37,064 bases of DNA, taken from contig MHQW01000015.1 of the NCBI GenBank assembly GCA_001820785.1, positions 1 to 37,064 of the forward strand, written 5' to 3'. The notes under the pieces were generated by a model. It saw only the letters and a list, made by a program, of their open reading frames with translations. It was not told the origin of the DNA and ran no database searches. Shown in pieces: positions 6,326 to 13,399 of the stretch; position 1 is the first letter of the stretch, and the number at the start of each line of letters is the position of its first letter. This DNA comes from Candidatus Sungbacteria bacterium RIFCSPLOWO2_02_FULL_51_17. Lineage in GTDB: Bacteria > Patescibacteriota > Minisyncoccia > Sungbacterales > GWA2-42-14. The position numbers and the translations under genes are program-made.

Positions 6326-6733
6326 ATGGCATTTTTCAATAGATTTTTATCGTCAAAACGGGGAGAACCCAAGCAGGGGAGGAAGCAGGAGCAAAAGAAA
6401 GCTCCCGTTGCCGAGATTTCCGAAGATGCGCCTCCAAAACCCCAGGCACCGGGGAAGTATTCGGGTGGCGTGCTTTTGGCTTCGCGTGTGACCGAGAAAT
6501 CAACACTTGCAGGTGCTTTGAATAAATATGTGTTTACTGTCGCACGGACATCCACCAAGAAAGAGGTGGCCAAGGCGATAGAGAGAAAATATGGAGTTCA
6601 CGTTTCTGCCGTGAATATCATTAACGCGCCAAGCAAAAAAGTGCGATTGGGAAGGACCATCGGGCACGTCCCCGGCTTTAAAAAGGCCGTAGTCACCCTT
6701 GAGGATGGTCAGCGAATTGAGGTTGGTGTATAA
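6326..6733 (+). CDS. rplW: 50S ribosomal protein L23
   Basis: L23 sits at the tunnel exit, where trigger factor and SRP dock. The conserved domain spans about residues 45-135: VTEKSTLAGALNKYVFTVARTS, KKEVAKAIERKYGVHVSAVNI, then a short GHVPGFKKAVVTL end. At 135 aa it is longer than the usual 95-100 because of an N-terminal extension of about 45 residues rich in Lys, Gln and Pro. A later start is not obvious, as no good ATG precedes the domain. The gene is followed directly by the structured element of rplB. Confidence 0.96.
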   Translation: MAFFNRFLSSKRGEPKQGRKQEQKKAPVAEISEDAPPKPQAPGKYSGGVLLASRVTEKSTLAGALNKYVFTVARTSTKKEVAKAIERKYGVHVSAVNIINAPSKKVRLGRTIGHVPGFKKAVVTLEDGQRIEVGV

Positions 6734-6737
6734 AGTG

Positions 6738-6964
6738 CTTGTCCTGCAGTTTTTGCGGCTCGCAACGGGACGTAAAAACTGCAGCTGACAAAAGTTTACC
6801 CAGCCCCAGTGTTACCGGATATGCTGGAGGGTGGCTGATGGTGCAGATCATAAAAGTGGGACTGAGAAACTAAGTCACCTGTCAGTAACATAAGGGCGGG
6901 GTGCTCACTGTTCTAACATCTCGGCGGCGATCGCAGACGATCGTGCCTCGCTGAGAACATTGGC
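6738..6964 (+). promoter_or_regulatory. Structured intercistronic RNA element before rplB (full type)
   Basis: Domain 1: TTGTC (6739-6743)/GACAA (6787-6791), a CT bulge (6785-6786), and an 11-bp perfect stem CTGCAGTTTTT (6744-6754)/AAAAACTGCAG (6774-6784). Domain 2: TGTTAC (6810-6815)/GTAACA (6885-6890) with outer GCCC/GGGC (6803-6806/6894-6897), enclosing a 69-nt core containing TGCAG-N4-TAAAAGT. TGCTCA is at 6902-6907. Domain 3: TGTT (6909-6912)/AACA (6956-6959) with CTCGGCG (6920-6926)/CGCTGAG (6949-6955) and an inner GCGATCG stem. The rplB ATG is 5 bases further on. Bases 6810-6928 recur before rplF. Confidence 0.8.
6810..6928 (+). repeat. 119-nt repeat, copy 1 (core of the rplB element)
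   Basis: Bases 6810-6928 equal 12691-12809 at 118 of 119 positions (only C 6908 against T 12789). The match covers the inner helix, the core, TGCTCA and the start of domain 3, and stops in the variable stems on either side. Confidence 0.96.
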
Positions 6965-7795
6965 ATGAAAAAATATAAACCAACATCACCGGGAAGGCGG
7001 CAGGGAGAGATCGTTGATCTTTCCGTGCTTACGCGTTCGGAGCCCCACAAGGCCTTGACTTCGGGATTTTGGCGCGCTCGTGGGCGGAATAGTTTCGGGC
7101 GTATTACGACACGGCACAAAGGAGGCGGCGTGAAGCGACTTTTTCGCCAGATAGATTTTATCTATGACAAGCGGGATATTCCGGCGGTTGTAGAATCTGT
7201 TGAATATGATCCGAATCGGTCAAGCTTCATCGCATTATTGAAATATGCTGACGGCGAGAGGCGCTATGTGTTAGCGCCTCAAGGAGTGACCATCGGCTCT
7301 CGGTGCATCACATCAGAGAATGCCCCCATTGAACTCGGGTCGCGAACGGTGCTGAAGCGCATTCCGCCGGGAACATTCGTCTACAATGTTGAGCTTCAGA
7401 AGGGTCAGGGGGCAAAATTTGCCCGTTCTGCGGGTAGCGGCGCCGAGGTACTTGCGCATGATGGCCCCTACTCAAACTTGAAATTGCCTTCCGGTGAGGT
7501 TCGCCGTGTTTTTTCTGAGGGCTTTGCTTCCATAGGAGTTCTCTCAAATCCGGAACATAATCTCATGACCATTGGGAAGGCGGGGCGCAACCGGCGTTTG
7601 GGAATACGCCCGACGGTGCGCGGTTCCGTCATGAATCCCCGGGATCATCCTCATGGAGGAGGCGAGGGCAGGACACAGCTTGGATTGCGGCGGCCGAAGA
7701 CGCCGTGGGGAAAGACCGCGAAGGGAGTAAAGACGAGGAACAGGAAGAAAAAGTCGTGGAAGTTCATCTTGTCAAGAAGGGTAAAGAAGAGTTAG
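6965..7795 (+). CDS. rplB: 50S ribosomal protein L2
   Basis: L2 (276 aa) is a large, highly conserved 50S protein near the peptidyl transferase centre, needed for subunit joining. Landmarks: KKYKPTSPGRR at the start, RNSFGRITTRHKGGGVKRLFR, AGRNRRLGIRPTVRGSVMNP, and DHPHGGGEGRT with the conserved catalytic-site His. Length is normal for the family. The ATG lies 5 bases after the last hairpin of the structured element and no Shine-Dalgarno is present, so initiation may depend on that element (inference). rpsS follows after 82 bases holding an unrelated hairpin. Confidence 0.99.
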   Translation: MKKYKPTSPGRRQGEIVDLSVLTRSEPHKALTSGFWRARGRNSFGRITTRHKGGGVKRLFRQIDFIYDKRDIPAVVESVEYDPNRSSFIALLKYADGERRYVLAPQGVTIGSRCITSENAPIELGSRTVLKRIPPGTFVYNVELQKGQGAKFARSAGSGAEVLAHDGPYSNLKLPSGEVRRVFSEGFASIGVLSNPEHNLMTIGKAGRNRRLGIRPTVRGSVMNPRDHPHGGGEGRTQLGLRRPKTPWGKTAKGVKTRNRKKKSWKFILSRRVKKS

Positions 7796-7817
7796 TTTCA
7801 TTCTTCCTCTCCGACTC

Positions 7818-7841
7818 ACTCGCATATGTGCGAGTCGGCGG
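7818..7841 (+). other. Alternative hairpins before rpsS
   Basis: In the rplB-rpsS spacer CCGACTC can pair with GAGTCGG (7 bp), or the overlapping ACTCGCA can pair with TGCGAGT (7 bp, TATG loop). Both use the same GAGT bases, so the two folds exclude each other. There is no T tract, so it is not a terminator. Unlike the neighbouring leaders it has no CT-bulged stem. Confidence 0.5.
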
Positions 7842-7877
7842 GTAAGCAGATGTATGTAGTTAGCAAGTTATAACACT

Positions 7878-8201
7878 ATGCCAAGAAGTTTAAAGAAAGG
7901 ACCATTTGTCCATCCGTCCATATTGAAGAAATTGGCCAGGACCCGCGTCGGCGACAGGACGGTTATTAAGACGTGGTCCAGGAATTCACAGATCACTCCG
8001 GAAATGGTCGGGTTTACCTTCGGTGTGCATAATGGCAGGAGCTTCATTGAGGTAACGGTGCGCGAAGAGATGGTTGGGCATCGCTTGGGAGAGTTCTCGC
8101 CTACGCGCAAATTCCTCCGGCACGGCGGACGCATGCAAAAGGAATTGGAGCAGAAGGCGGCTGAGGCCGGAAAGGCGACACCCGAGCCCGCGAAAAAGTA
8201 A
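7878..8201 (+). CDS. rpsS: 30S ribosomal protein S19
   Basis: S19 (107 aa) lies in the 30S head and contacts the A-site tRNA region and S13. The sequence is textbook: [51 protein letters not shown], then [15 protein letters not shown]. The C-terminus is extended by about 15 residues rich in Glu, Ala and Lys beyond the common end. No Shine-Dalgarno is visible. The rplV element starts immediately after the stop codon. Confidence 0.98.
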   Translation: MPRSLKKGPFVHPSILKKLARTRVGDRTVIKTWSRNSQITPEMVGFTFGVHNGRSFIEVTVREEMVGHRLGEFSPTRKFLRHGGRMQKELEQKAAEAGKATPEPAKK

Positions 8202-8205
8202 TGTT

Positions 8206-8424
8206 TTGGCCCGCAGTTTTTGATCCTTTGCGGGATTAAAAACTGCGGTTGCCAAGAGGTTACCCAGTCGTAGTTTTACCAATGGCATTGTAGAAATGAA
8301 GGGCAGTTGCAGTGGTTAAAAGTAGTGAACAGTAAAATCAGTCATCAGTAAAACTGGGGCCGGGTGTTCATGTGTGTAGCGAAATTTTCATCGCCGCAAC
8401 ATGGGCTTGAAAATTTCGACAACC
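8206..8424 (+). promoter_or_regulatory. Structured intercistronic RNA element before rplV (full type)
   Basis: Domain 1: TTGGC (8206-8210)/GCCAA (8251-8255), TT bulge (8249-8250), 11-bp stem CCGCAGTTTTT (8211-8221)/AAAAACTGCGG (8238-8248). Domain 2: AGTTTTAC (8272-8279)/GTAAAACT (8348-8355) around a 68-nt core with ATGGCATTGT (8282-8291) and TGCAG-N4-TAAAAGT. TGTTCA is at 8365-8370. Two folds are possible at the end: TGTT/AACA closing at 8401 as in the rplB copy, or an 11-bp stem 8380-8390/8408-8418. Compared with the rplB copy several stem positions change in pairs (for example CTGCAG to CCGCAG with CTGCGG), which supports the fold. Confidence 0.78.
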
Positions 8425-8829
8425 ATGACACAAGTAAAAGCATCATTAAAATATCTCCGCATAGCGCCGCGAAAGGTCCGGCTTGTTGCGAATATGATAA
8501 AAGGACTGCCGGTGGCGCGCGCAGAGGAGCAGTTGAAATTCCTGCCGAAGCGTGCCACGCTTCCGGTGCTCAAGTTGCTTCGCTCCGCTATTGCGAATGC
8601 CGAGCATAACTTCCGGCTTTCCAAAAAGAGCTTGCATGTGGCATCCATCATGGTTGACGGAGGCCCCACGCTTAAGCGGGGCCGGCCGCGGGCATTCGGG
8701 CGCTCATTCCTTATCAGAAAGCGGACAAGCCATGTGACGATCATTCTGGAGGGAGTGGCGGAGCGCGCAGGAAAAGCGGAAGAGAAAGACCCAAGTCCAA
8801 AAGAGAAGAAGCAAAAGAAGAAGGCATAA
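8425..8829 (+). CDS. rplV: 50S ribosomal protein L22
   Basis: L22 (134 aa) lines the exit tunnel with L4. Conserved parts: LKYLRIAPRKVRLVANMIKG, LLRSAIANAEHN, VDGGPTLKRGRPRAFGRSFLIRKRTSH. The C-terminal 25 residues (Lys, Glu, Pro-rich) extend beyond the usual end. ATG 8425 is preferred because MTQVKASLKYLR matches other L22 starts; the in-frame ATG 8401 would add eight residues and lies in the loop of an 11-bp hairpin (8380-8390/8408-8418). No Shine-Dalgarno precedes either. rpsC follows after 17 bases. Confidence 0.96.
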   Translation: MTQVKASLKYLRIAPRKVRLVANMIKGLPVARAEEQLKFLPKRATLPVLKLLRSAIANAEHNFRLSKKSLHVASIMVDGGPTLKRGRPRAFGRSFLIRKRTSHVTIILEGVAERAGKAEEKDPSPKEKKQKKKA

Positions 8830-8846
8830 CACCAGTAGCTACATTC

Positions 8847-9557
8847 ATGACACATAGGGTTCATCCATATATATTCCGTATCGGCCAAACCACGAATTGG
8901 AAATCGCGGTGGTTTAACCGGAAAAAATTTCAGGAATATCTCCGGGAAGACACGCTTCTGCGGGAATATTTGCGGAAAAAACTTGCGCCCGCGCACATCG
9001 CAGAAATTGAGATAGAGCGTTCCCCCACGGCAATCAACGTTATTATTAAGACCGCCAAACCCGGCATTTTGATCGGCAGAGGGGGCGAGGGGATGACCCG
9101 ATTGCGCCAAGAAATAGACCGCCAGCTTATAAAAATTTGGAAACGCACGCCTGTTCGCCGGAAGACCATTCTAGAAAAGCGGGAGGTGAAGATCACTGTT
9201 GAAGACATCAAGAACCCGACGTTGAATGCCGCGGTGGTAGCACAGATGATGGTTGATGATATAGAACGGCGCATGCCCTTCCGGCGCGTCATCAAACAAA
9301 CCATTGAGAAGGTAATGGCCAATAAAGAGGTGAAAGGAGTAAAGGTGGCCGTATCGGGACGGCTTGATGGGTCGGAGATGGCCAGGTATGAGTGGTTGAA
9401 AAAGGGCCGCATTCCGTTGCAGACGCTTCGTTCCGATATTGATTATGCCCACCGCGACGCGTTTACGACGTACGGAAATATCGGCGTGAAGGTGTGGATC
9501 TATAAAGGAGATGTGTTTGAGAAAGAAAAATCAGAAGCACGAAATCGGAAGCCCTAA
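8847..9557 (+). CDS. rpsC: 30S ribosomal protein S3
   Basis: S3 (236 aa) forms part of the mRNA entry site with S4 and S5 and has helicase-like activity there. Visible: the N-terminal VHPYIFRIGQTTNWKSRWF, the KH domain with GXXG loop in ILIGRGGEGMTRLRQEI (about residues 73-90), and the C-terminal GVKVAVSGRLDGSEMAR followed by TLRSDIDYAHRDAFTTYGNIGVKVWIY. Length is normal. The stop is followed by a 108-bp spacer with an inverted repeat before rplP. Confidence 0.99.
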   Translation: MTHRVHPYIFRIGQTTNWKSRWFNRKKFQEYLREDTLLREYLRKKLAPAHIAEIEIERSPTAINVIIKTAKPGILIGRGGEGMTRLRQEIDRQLIKIWKRTPVRRKTILEKREVKITVEDIKNPTLNAAVVAQMMVDDIERRMPFRRVIKQTIEKVMANKEVKGVKVAVSGRLDGSEMARYEWLKKGRIPLQTLRSDIDYAHRDAFTTYGNIGVKVWIYKGDVFEKEKSEARNRKP

Positions 9558-9578
9558 ACAAATCCCCATGTCAAAAAT

Positions 9579-9653
9579 TCTAAATCCCGGTGACTTCGGC
9601 CATGTGAATTTTGAGATTTGAAATTCGTTAGAACTTAGAAATTAGGATTTAGA
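9579..9653. repeat. AT-rich 'word' repeat with inverted ends before rplP
   Basis: TCTAAATCC (9579-9587) and GGATTTAGA (9645-9653) are perfect inverted ends. Between them short variants of the same word recur (GAATTTTGAGATTTGAAATTC, AACTTAGAAATTAGG). Similar words appear at 10676-10701. This looks like a low-complexity intergenic repeat rather than a regulated leader: it lacks every landmark of the rplB-type element. Confidence 0.6.
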
Positions 9654-9665
9654 GTTTTACAGCGT

Positions 9666-10076
9666 ATGTTGATGCAACCAAGAAAAGTTAAACACCGAAA
9701 ATGGCAGAAGCGCCCAAAGGGCGGGATTGAGACACGGGGGACCACCCTTGCTTTCGGCTCTTTCGGTCTGAAGGCGCTTGAGCCATCGTGGATCACTGCG
9801 CGACAGTTGGAGGCGGCTCGCAAGGCGATCACGCGGTACATTCAGCGCGGTGGCAAGGTGTGGATACGCATTTTTCCTGATAAGCCCGTGACGAAAAAAC
9901 CGCCGGAGGTGACCCTTGGCGGCGGGAAAGGAGCCGTTTCGCACTATGTGTTTCCCGTGCGACCTGGCAGGGTGATGTTTGAGATGGACGGTGTTACCGA
10001 AGAGCAGGCGCGAGAGGCATTGCGGCTTGCCGCACATAAGCTTCCGGTGAAAACGCGATTTGTAAAAAAACAGTAA
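9666..10076 (+). CDS. rplP: 50S ribosomal protein L16
   Basis: L16 (136 aa) binds near the A-site tRNA elbow and is needed for late 50S assembly. Matches: [60 protein letters not shown], then [16 protein letters not shown]. The start is ATG 9666 (ATG 9672 is possible). rpmC begins 7 bases after the stop, so the two are probably translationally coupled. Confidence 0.98.
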   Translation: MLMQPRKVKHRKWQKRPKGGIETRGTTLAFGSFGLKALEPSWITARQLEAARKAITRYIQRGGKVWIRIFPDKPVTKKPPEVTLGGGKGAVSHYVFPVRPGRVMFEMDGVTEEQAREALRLAAHKLPVKTRFVKKQ

Positions 10077-10083
10077 AGAGGAT

Positions 10084-10269
10084 ATGAAAGCACTTGATCT
10101 AAAAAAGCGATCCGACAAGGAACTTCACGGCCTTTTGGAAGAGAAGCGCGCCCGTCTTGAAGAGTTGTCATTCCTTATGGCGCAGGGGAAGGTTAAGAAT
10201 GTCAAAGAATCCGCTGCGCTGAAAAAAGATATTGCCCGTATTTTTACCGTGCTGAAGGGTGTTCGGTAA
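10084..10269 (+). CDS. rpmC: 50S ribosomal protein L29
   Basis: L29 (61 aa), a small two-helix protein at the tunnel exit beside L23. The sequence (MKALDLKKRSDKELHGLLEE, then ELSFLMAQGKVKNVKESAAL and KKDIARIFTVLKG) has the family's helical hairpin and length. AGAGG lies directly before the ATG. It sits between rplP and rpsQ, the standard order. Confidence 0.95.
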   Translation: MKALDLKKRSDKELHGLLEEKRARLEELSFLMAQGKVKNVKESAALKKDIARIFTVLKGVR

Positions 10270-10287
10270 TAAGGAGGATGCATATAT

Positions 10288-10623
10288 ATGGAAACCAAGC
10301 AACAAAAAATGAATAGGCGCCTGAAGGGAATAGTCGTCTCAAACAAGATGACGAAGACCGTCGTGGTGAGAGTTGACAGCTTGAAGAAACACCATAAATA
10401 CAAGAAGTATTTTAAGGTATCCAAGCGATATAAAGCGCATGCCGAGGTGCCATATGAGGTTGGCGATATTGTTGTGATCCAGGAAACGCGTCCGCTATCA
10501 AAAGAAAAACGTTGGAAGGTTGCGGAGAGGCTTGGCAGTAACAAGAAGCTTGAGCACACGGAGGAGATGGAAGATGCCGTTGATGTTTCTGCCGATAGCG
10601 GAAAAGACGGAGCGGATTCCTGA
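10288..10623 (+). CDS. rpsQ: 30S ribosomal protein S17
   Basis: S17 (111 aa), an OB-fold protein needed for early 30S assembly. Core: [62 protein letters not shown]. An acidic C-terminal tail of about 25 residues extends past the usual end. The ribosome site is the strongest in the operon: AAGGAGG at 10271-10277, ten bases before ATG 10288. This shows that a consensus Shine-Dalgarno is used here, which makes its absence before rplC, rplB, rplV and rplF easier to notice. Confidence 0.97.
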   Translation: METKQQKMNRRLKGIVVSNKMTKTVVVRVDSLKKHHKYKKYFKVSKRYKAHAEVPYEVGDIVVIQETRPLSKEKRWKVAERLGSNKKLEHTEEMEDAVDVSADSGKDGADS

Positions 10624-10703
10624 TTTCTATATAGCATACCCGTTGATCACCCATGGATTCCCGCATGAGAAATGAGTAATTTGGAGTTAGAAATTTTAAC
10701 TAT

Positions 10704-11081
10704 ATGGTTCAACTGCGCACAATGTTAAAAGTCACCGATAATACCGGAGCAAAATTGCTCCAGGTGATTAAGGTGCTCGGCGGGAGCCGCCGGCGTTACG
10801 CCGGGATCGGCGATATTGTGGTGTGCTCGGTAAAGATCGCGGAACCGCGAAAACTTGTGAAGAAAAAGGATGTCGTAAAAGCCGTTATCGTGCGGCAGAG
10901 AAAAACCCTTCGGCGTGCCGATGGAACGTATATCCGTTTTGATGATAACGCGGCCGTGCTGGTTGACAAGGCGAAAGACGGCTGGGTTCCCAAGGGCGGG
11001 CGCATTTTAGGGCCGGTCGCCCGCGAGCTTCGCGATAAAGGTTTTATGAAGATTATTTCTCTTGCGCCCGAAGTCGTATAA
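10704..11081 (+). CDS. rplN: 50S ribosomal protein L14
   Basis: L14 (125 aa) contributes to inter-subunit bridges. The family is clear from [39 protein letters not shown], and [45 protein letters not shown]. The 80-base spacer from rpsQ holds AT-rich words (AATTTGGAGTTAGAAATTTTAAC) like those before rplP and no good Shine-Dalgarno. rplX starts 10 bases after the stop. Confidence 0.98.
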   Translation: MVQLRTMLKVTDNTGAKLLQVIKVLGGSRRRYAGIGDIVVCSVKIAEPRKLVKKKDVVKAVIVRQRKTLRRADGTYIRFDDNAAVLVDKAKDGWVPKGGRILGPVARELRDKGFMKIISLAPEVV

Positions 11082-11091
11082 ATACACTACT

Positions 11092-11400
11092 ATGAAACTG
11101 AAGAAAGGTGACACTGTCACGGTGATATCGGGAAAAGACCGCGGCAAAAGCGGGAAGATTCTTGAGGTGCACGTCTCAAGCGGGCGCATTCGCGTGGAGG
11201 GCGTCAATATGAGAAAAAAGCACCGAAGAGCGCGTCAGCCGGGGAAGAAGGGGGAGGTCGTGAACATGCCGCTTTCTATCCATACATCAAACGTGATGGC
11301 GGTCTGTCCAAAGTGCGGGAAGCCGACTCGCATCGGTTACCGGGTGAATGATGCTATGGCAAAGAGGCGGGTGTGTAAGAAGTGTGAGGCAGAGTTTTAA
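11092..11400 (+). CDS. rplX: 50S ribosomal protein L24, zinc-ribbon type
   Basis: L24 (102 aa) starts 50S assembly. The KOW motif is KKGDTVTVISGKDRGKSGKI (about residues 3-23), followed by VEGVNMRKKHRRARQPGKKG. The C-terminal part has two CxxC pairs (CPKCGK and CKKCEAEF), a likely zinc ribbon seen in many but not all L24 proteins. An upstream in-frame start at 11062 would overlap rplN and adds non-family residues, so ATG 11092 is used. Confidence 0.97.
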   Translation: MKLKKGDTVTVISGKDRGKSGKILEVHVSSGRIRVEGVNMRKKHRRARQPGKKGEVVNMPLSIHTSNVMAVCPKCGKPTRIGYRVNDAMAKRRVCKKCEAEF

Positions 11401-11420
11401 AGGAATAGGCATTTTGTATC

Positions 11421-11960
11421 ATGCATACGTTTCAAGAAAAATATATAAAGGAAGCCTTGCCGCAGTTCATGAAAAAGTTCAATGTGGCAAACCGCATGGC
11501 CGTGCCACGCGTGTTGAAGGTGGCGGTCAATGTTGGCGTAGGGAAGATCAAGGACGAAAAACAACTTCAGGAGATCCTTGCCATGTTGACGCTTATTACC
11601 GGCCAGAAGCCGTCGGCGCGCGCCGCAAAAAAGGCGATCGCGTCGTTTAAGACCCGTCAGGGCCAGATCATCGGATACGCGGTGACCCTTCGCGGAAAAC
11701 GCATGCAGGATTTTCTTGATCGGCTTATTCACATAGCGCTTCCCCGGTCCCGTGATTTTCAGGGTGTTCCCGCGAAGGCGGTTGATCATCACGGAAACTT
11801 GACGATTGGCATAAAAGAGCATATAGTATTTCCTGAAATTATCGGCGAGGATTACAAGGTGCTTTTCGGGTTTGAAATAACGATCGTCACGAATGCCAAG
11901 AACAAGGAGAGGGGGCTTGCGCTTCTAACGCTTCTGGGGATCCCGTTTAAGAAGCAGTAA
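11421..11960 (+). CDS. rplE: 50S ribosomal protein L5
   Basis: L5 (179 aa) anchors 5S rRNA and contacts the P-site tRNA. Typical segments: [93 protein letters not shown], and the end [20 protein letters not shown] occurs 16 or more bases before the ATG. rpsN starts 11 bases after the stop. Confidence 0.98.
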   Translation: MHTFQEKYIKEALPQFMKKFNVANRMAVPRVLKVAVNVGVGKIKDEKQLQEILAMLTLITGQKPSARAAKKAIASFKTRQGQIIGYAVTLRGKRMQDFLDRLIHIALPRSRDFQGVPAKAVDHHGNLTIGIKEHIVFPEIIGEDYKVLFGFEITIVTNAKNKERGLALLTLLGIPFKKQ

Positions 11961-11971
11961 CTTTTATCACC

Positions 11972-12157
11972 ATGGCAAAGCAATCGGTCATTGCGCGTTC
12001 GGTCAAAAAGGCGAAGTTCAAATCACGCGTCGTCAGGCGGTGCTTTCGGTGTGGCCGCAAACGGGGATATATGCGTGCGTTTGATCTCTGCCGTATCTGC
12101 TTTCGCGAGCTTGCAAACAAAGGCGAAATTCCCGGAGTCACAAAATCAAGCTGGTAG
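11972..12157 (+). CDS. rpsN: 30S ribosomal protein S14, zinc type
   Basis: S14 (61 aa) of the short zinc-binding class: [25 protein letters not shown] supplies the four cysteines (C-x2-C...C-x2-C) and the end [12 protein letters not shown] is canonical. It is a late-binding protein of the 30S head. The short type is the expected one in a reduced genome. No Shine-Dalgarno precedes the ATG. Confidence 0.97.
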   Translation: MAKQSVIARSVKKAKFKSRVVRRCFRCGRKRGYMRAFDLCRICFRELANKGEIPGVTKSSW

Positions 12158-12159
12158 CT

Positions 12160-12231
12160 AGTTGTATAGTTTCTAGTTTTCTGGTTCGCTAGATTACAAC
12201 CAGCCGACCAGCAAACTAGCAAACCAAAACT
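12160..12231. repeat. Self-complementary 'word' repeat before rpsH
   Basis: The rpsN-rpsH spacer consists of variants of CTAGTT/AACTAG: GGTTCGCTAG pairs with CTAGCAAACC (9 of 10), and GTTTTCTGGT faces ACCAAAAC. It ends directly at the rpsH ATG. It resembles the AT-rich word spacers elsewhere in the window and differs from the CT-bulged leader family. Confidence 0.55.
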
Positions 12232-12618
12232 ATGGACCCCATAGCAGACATGCTTACGAAAATACGAAACGCCTACAAAGCGGAACACGAAAGTGTTACC
12301 GTTGGTTTCTCCAATATCAAGCTCGCCCTTGCCGAGATCTTGCGGAACAACAAATATCTTTCCGACATTGAGAAGAAAGGCAAAAAAGTCCGGAAGCATC
12401 TTGAGCTGACCCTTGCGTACAACGGAAAGGCCCCGGCATTGCATGGCGCCAGGCGCGTATCAAAAACGGGAAAACGCGTGTACATCGGGAAGGATCAGAT
12501 CTACTCCGTAAAACAAGGATACGGCATGGCCGTGATATCAACCTCAAAAGGCCTTATGACGGATAAAGAGGCGCGAAAGGCAGGCATTGGAGGTGAGGTG
12601 CTTGCCGAGATTTGGTAA
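12232..12618 (+). CDS. rpsH: 30S ribosomal protein S8
   Basis: S8 (128 aa) binds helix 21 of 16S rRNA and in Escherichia coli represses the spc operon. Family features: [22 protein letters not shown] at the start and the conserved C-terminal block [28 protein letters not shown]. Length is normal. The structured element of rplF begins two bases after the stop codon. Confidence 0.98.
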   Translation: MDPIADMLTKIRNAYKAEHESVTVGFSNIKLALAEILRNNKYLSDIEKKGKKVRKHLELTLAYNGKAPALHGARRVSKTGKRVYIGKDQIYSVKQGYGMAVISTSKGLMTDKEARKAGIGGEVLAEIW

Positions 12619-12620
12619 GG

Positions 12621-12845
12621 GCTTGTCCTGCAATTTTTGGGCCTCTCATGGGCTCAAACATTGCAGCTGATAAACCTTGCCCCGCCCTTATGTTACCGGA
12701 TATGCTGGAGGGTGGCTGATGGTGCAGATCATAAAAGTGGGACTGAGAAACTAAGTCACCTGTCAGTAACATAAGGGCGGGGTGCTCATTGTTCTAACAT
12801 CTCGGCGGCAGTTGAAGACGTCTGCGCCTCGCTGAGAACATGCAT
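12621..12845 (+). promoter_or_regulatory. Structured intercistronic RNA element before rplF (full type)
   Basis: Domain 1: TTGTC (12623-12627)/GATAA (12669-12673, one G-U), CT bulge (12667-12668), CTGCAAT (12628-12634)/ATTGCAG (12660-12666), and an upper 8-bp stem TTTGGGCC/GGCTCAAA. Domain 2: a perfect 17-bp helix, 12680-12696 with 12766-12782, around the same 69-nt core as the rplB copy. TGCTCA is at 12783-12788, with its first T at 12783. Domain 3: TGTT/AACA and CTCGGCG/CGCTGAG as before, but a different inner stem (GCAG/CTGC). Its last A starts ATG 12840; the rplF ATG at 12846 follows in frame. Confidence 0.8.
12691..12809 (+). repeat. 119-nt repeat, copy 2 (core of the rplF element)
   Basis: Matches 6810-6928 at 118 of 119 positions. 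The lower stems flanking it differ from the rplB copy but keep pairing: CTGCAG/CTGCAG there becomes CTGCAA/TTGCAG here, a G-C to A-T change on both sides. Confidence 0.96.
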
Positions 12846-13391
12846 ATGTCACGAGTAGGAAAAACACCAATTCAATTGCCCTCGGGCGTCACCGTCGTAA
12901 AGAACGGCGGAGTTATCGTTGTGAAAGGCCCGAAAGGGGAGGTGCAAAAGGAACTGATTCCCGAGACCGACATCGCGGTTGACGGAAGCGTCGTGGTGGT
13001 GGTCGCCTCGGCTTCCTCAAAGAGAACCCCTGCGCTATGGGGTCTTGCCAGAGCCCTTTTGCAGAATATGGTCACGGGTGTTACCAGCGGGTTTGAGAAG
13101 AAACTTGAAATTGAGGGTGTGGGATATAAAGTTGCGGCAGAGGGGCCTAACTTGAGCTTTTCACTGGGTCTTTCCCATCCGGTAAAATTTTCCGCGCCGA
13201 AGGGTATCACGTTCTTGATAGAAAAAAGTATTATCACGGTATCCGGCATTGATAAGGAGGTCGTGGGAGAGACGGCTGCGCGGATTCGCCGCCTGAAGCC
13301 ACCGGAGCCCTACAAAGGGAAAGGCATTCATTATGTAGGAGAGGTCATACGCAGGAAGGCGGGCAAAAAGGCAACGGCAACGGCAGCGTAA
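12846..13391 (+). CDS. rplF: 50S ribosomal protein L6
   Basis: L6 (181 aa) lies near the sarcin-ricin loop, where elongation factors bind. MSRVGKTPIQLPSGVTV is the canonical start; ATG 12840 would add Met-His and coincides with the end of the last hairpin of the leader. Further landmarks: LEIEGVGYKVAAEGPNLSFSLGLSHPV and the C-terminal RIRRLKPPEPYKGKGIHYVGE. No Shine-Dalgarno is present. rplR begins 8 bases after the stop. Confidence 0.98.
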   Translation: MSRVGKTPIQLPSGVTVVKNGGVIVVKGPKGEVQKELIPETDIAVDGSVVVVVASASSKRTPALWGLARALLQNMVTGVTSGFEKKLEIEGVGYKVAAEGPNLSFSLGLSHPVKFSAPKGITFLIEKSIITVSGIDKEVVGETAARIRRLKPPEPYKGKGIHYVGEVIRRKAGKKATATAA

Positions 13392-13399
13392 TCCATACT

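Noticed and set aside
6816-6880. Hammerhead-type ribozyme (CTGATG and GAGAAAC occur in the core)
   Set aside because: The required CUGAUGA-stem-GAAA-stem-UH order with matching helices cannot be formed; resemblance is limited to short strings.
6738-6964. Group I or group II intron as an explanation for the repeated elements
   Set aside because: I see no group I P/Q/R/S core and no group II domain V, no intron-encoded protein, and the elements lie between genes rather than within them.
6738-6964. Known r-protein autoregulatory leader or T-box
   Set aside because: The same element precedes four different genes, which does not suit a single L4-, S8- or L20-type mimic, and no T-box sequence or specifier stem is visible.
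8388-9110. 240-codon open frame on the - strand
   Set aside because: It is antisense to rplV and rpsC, both certain genes.
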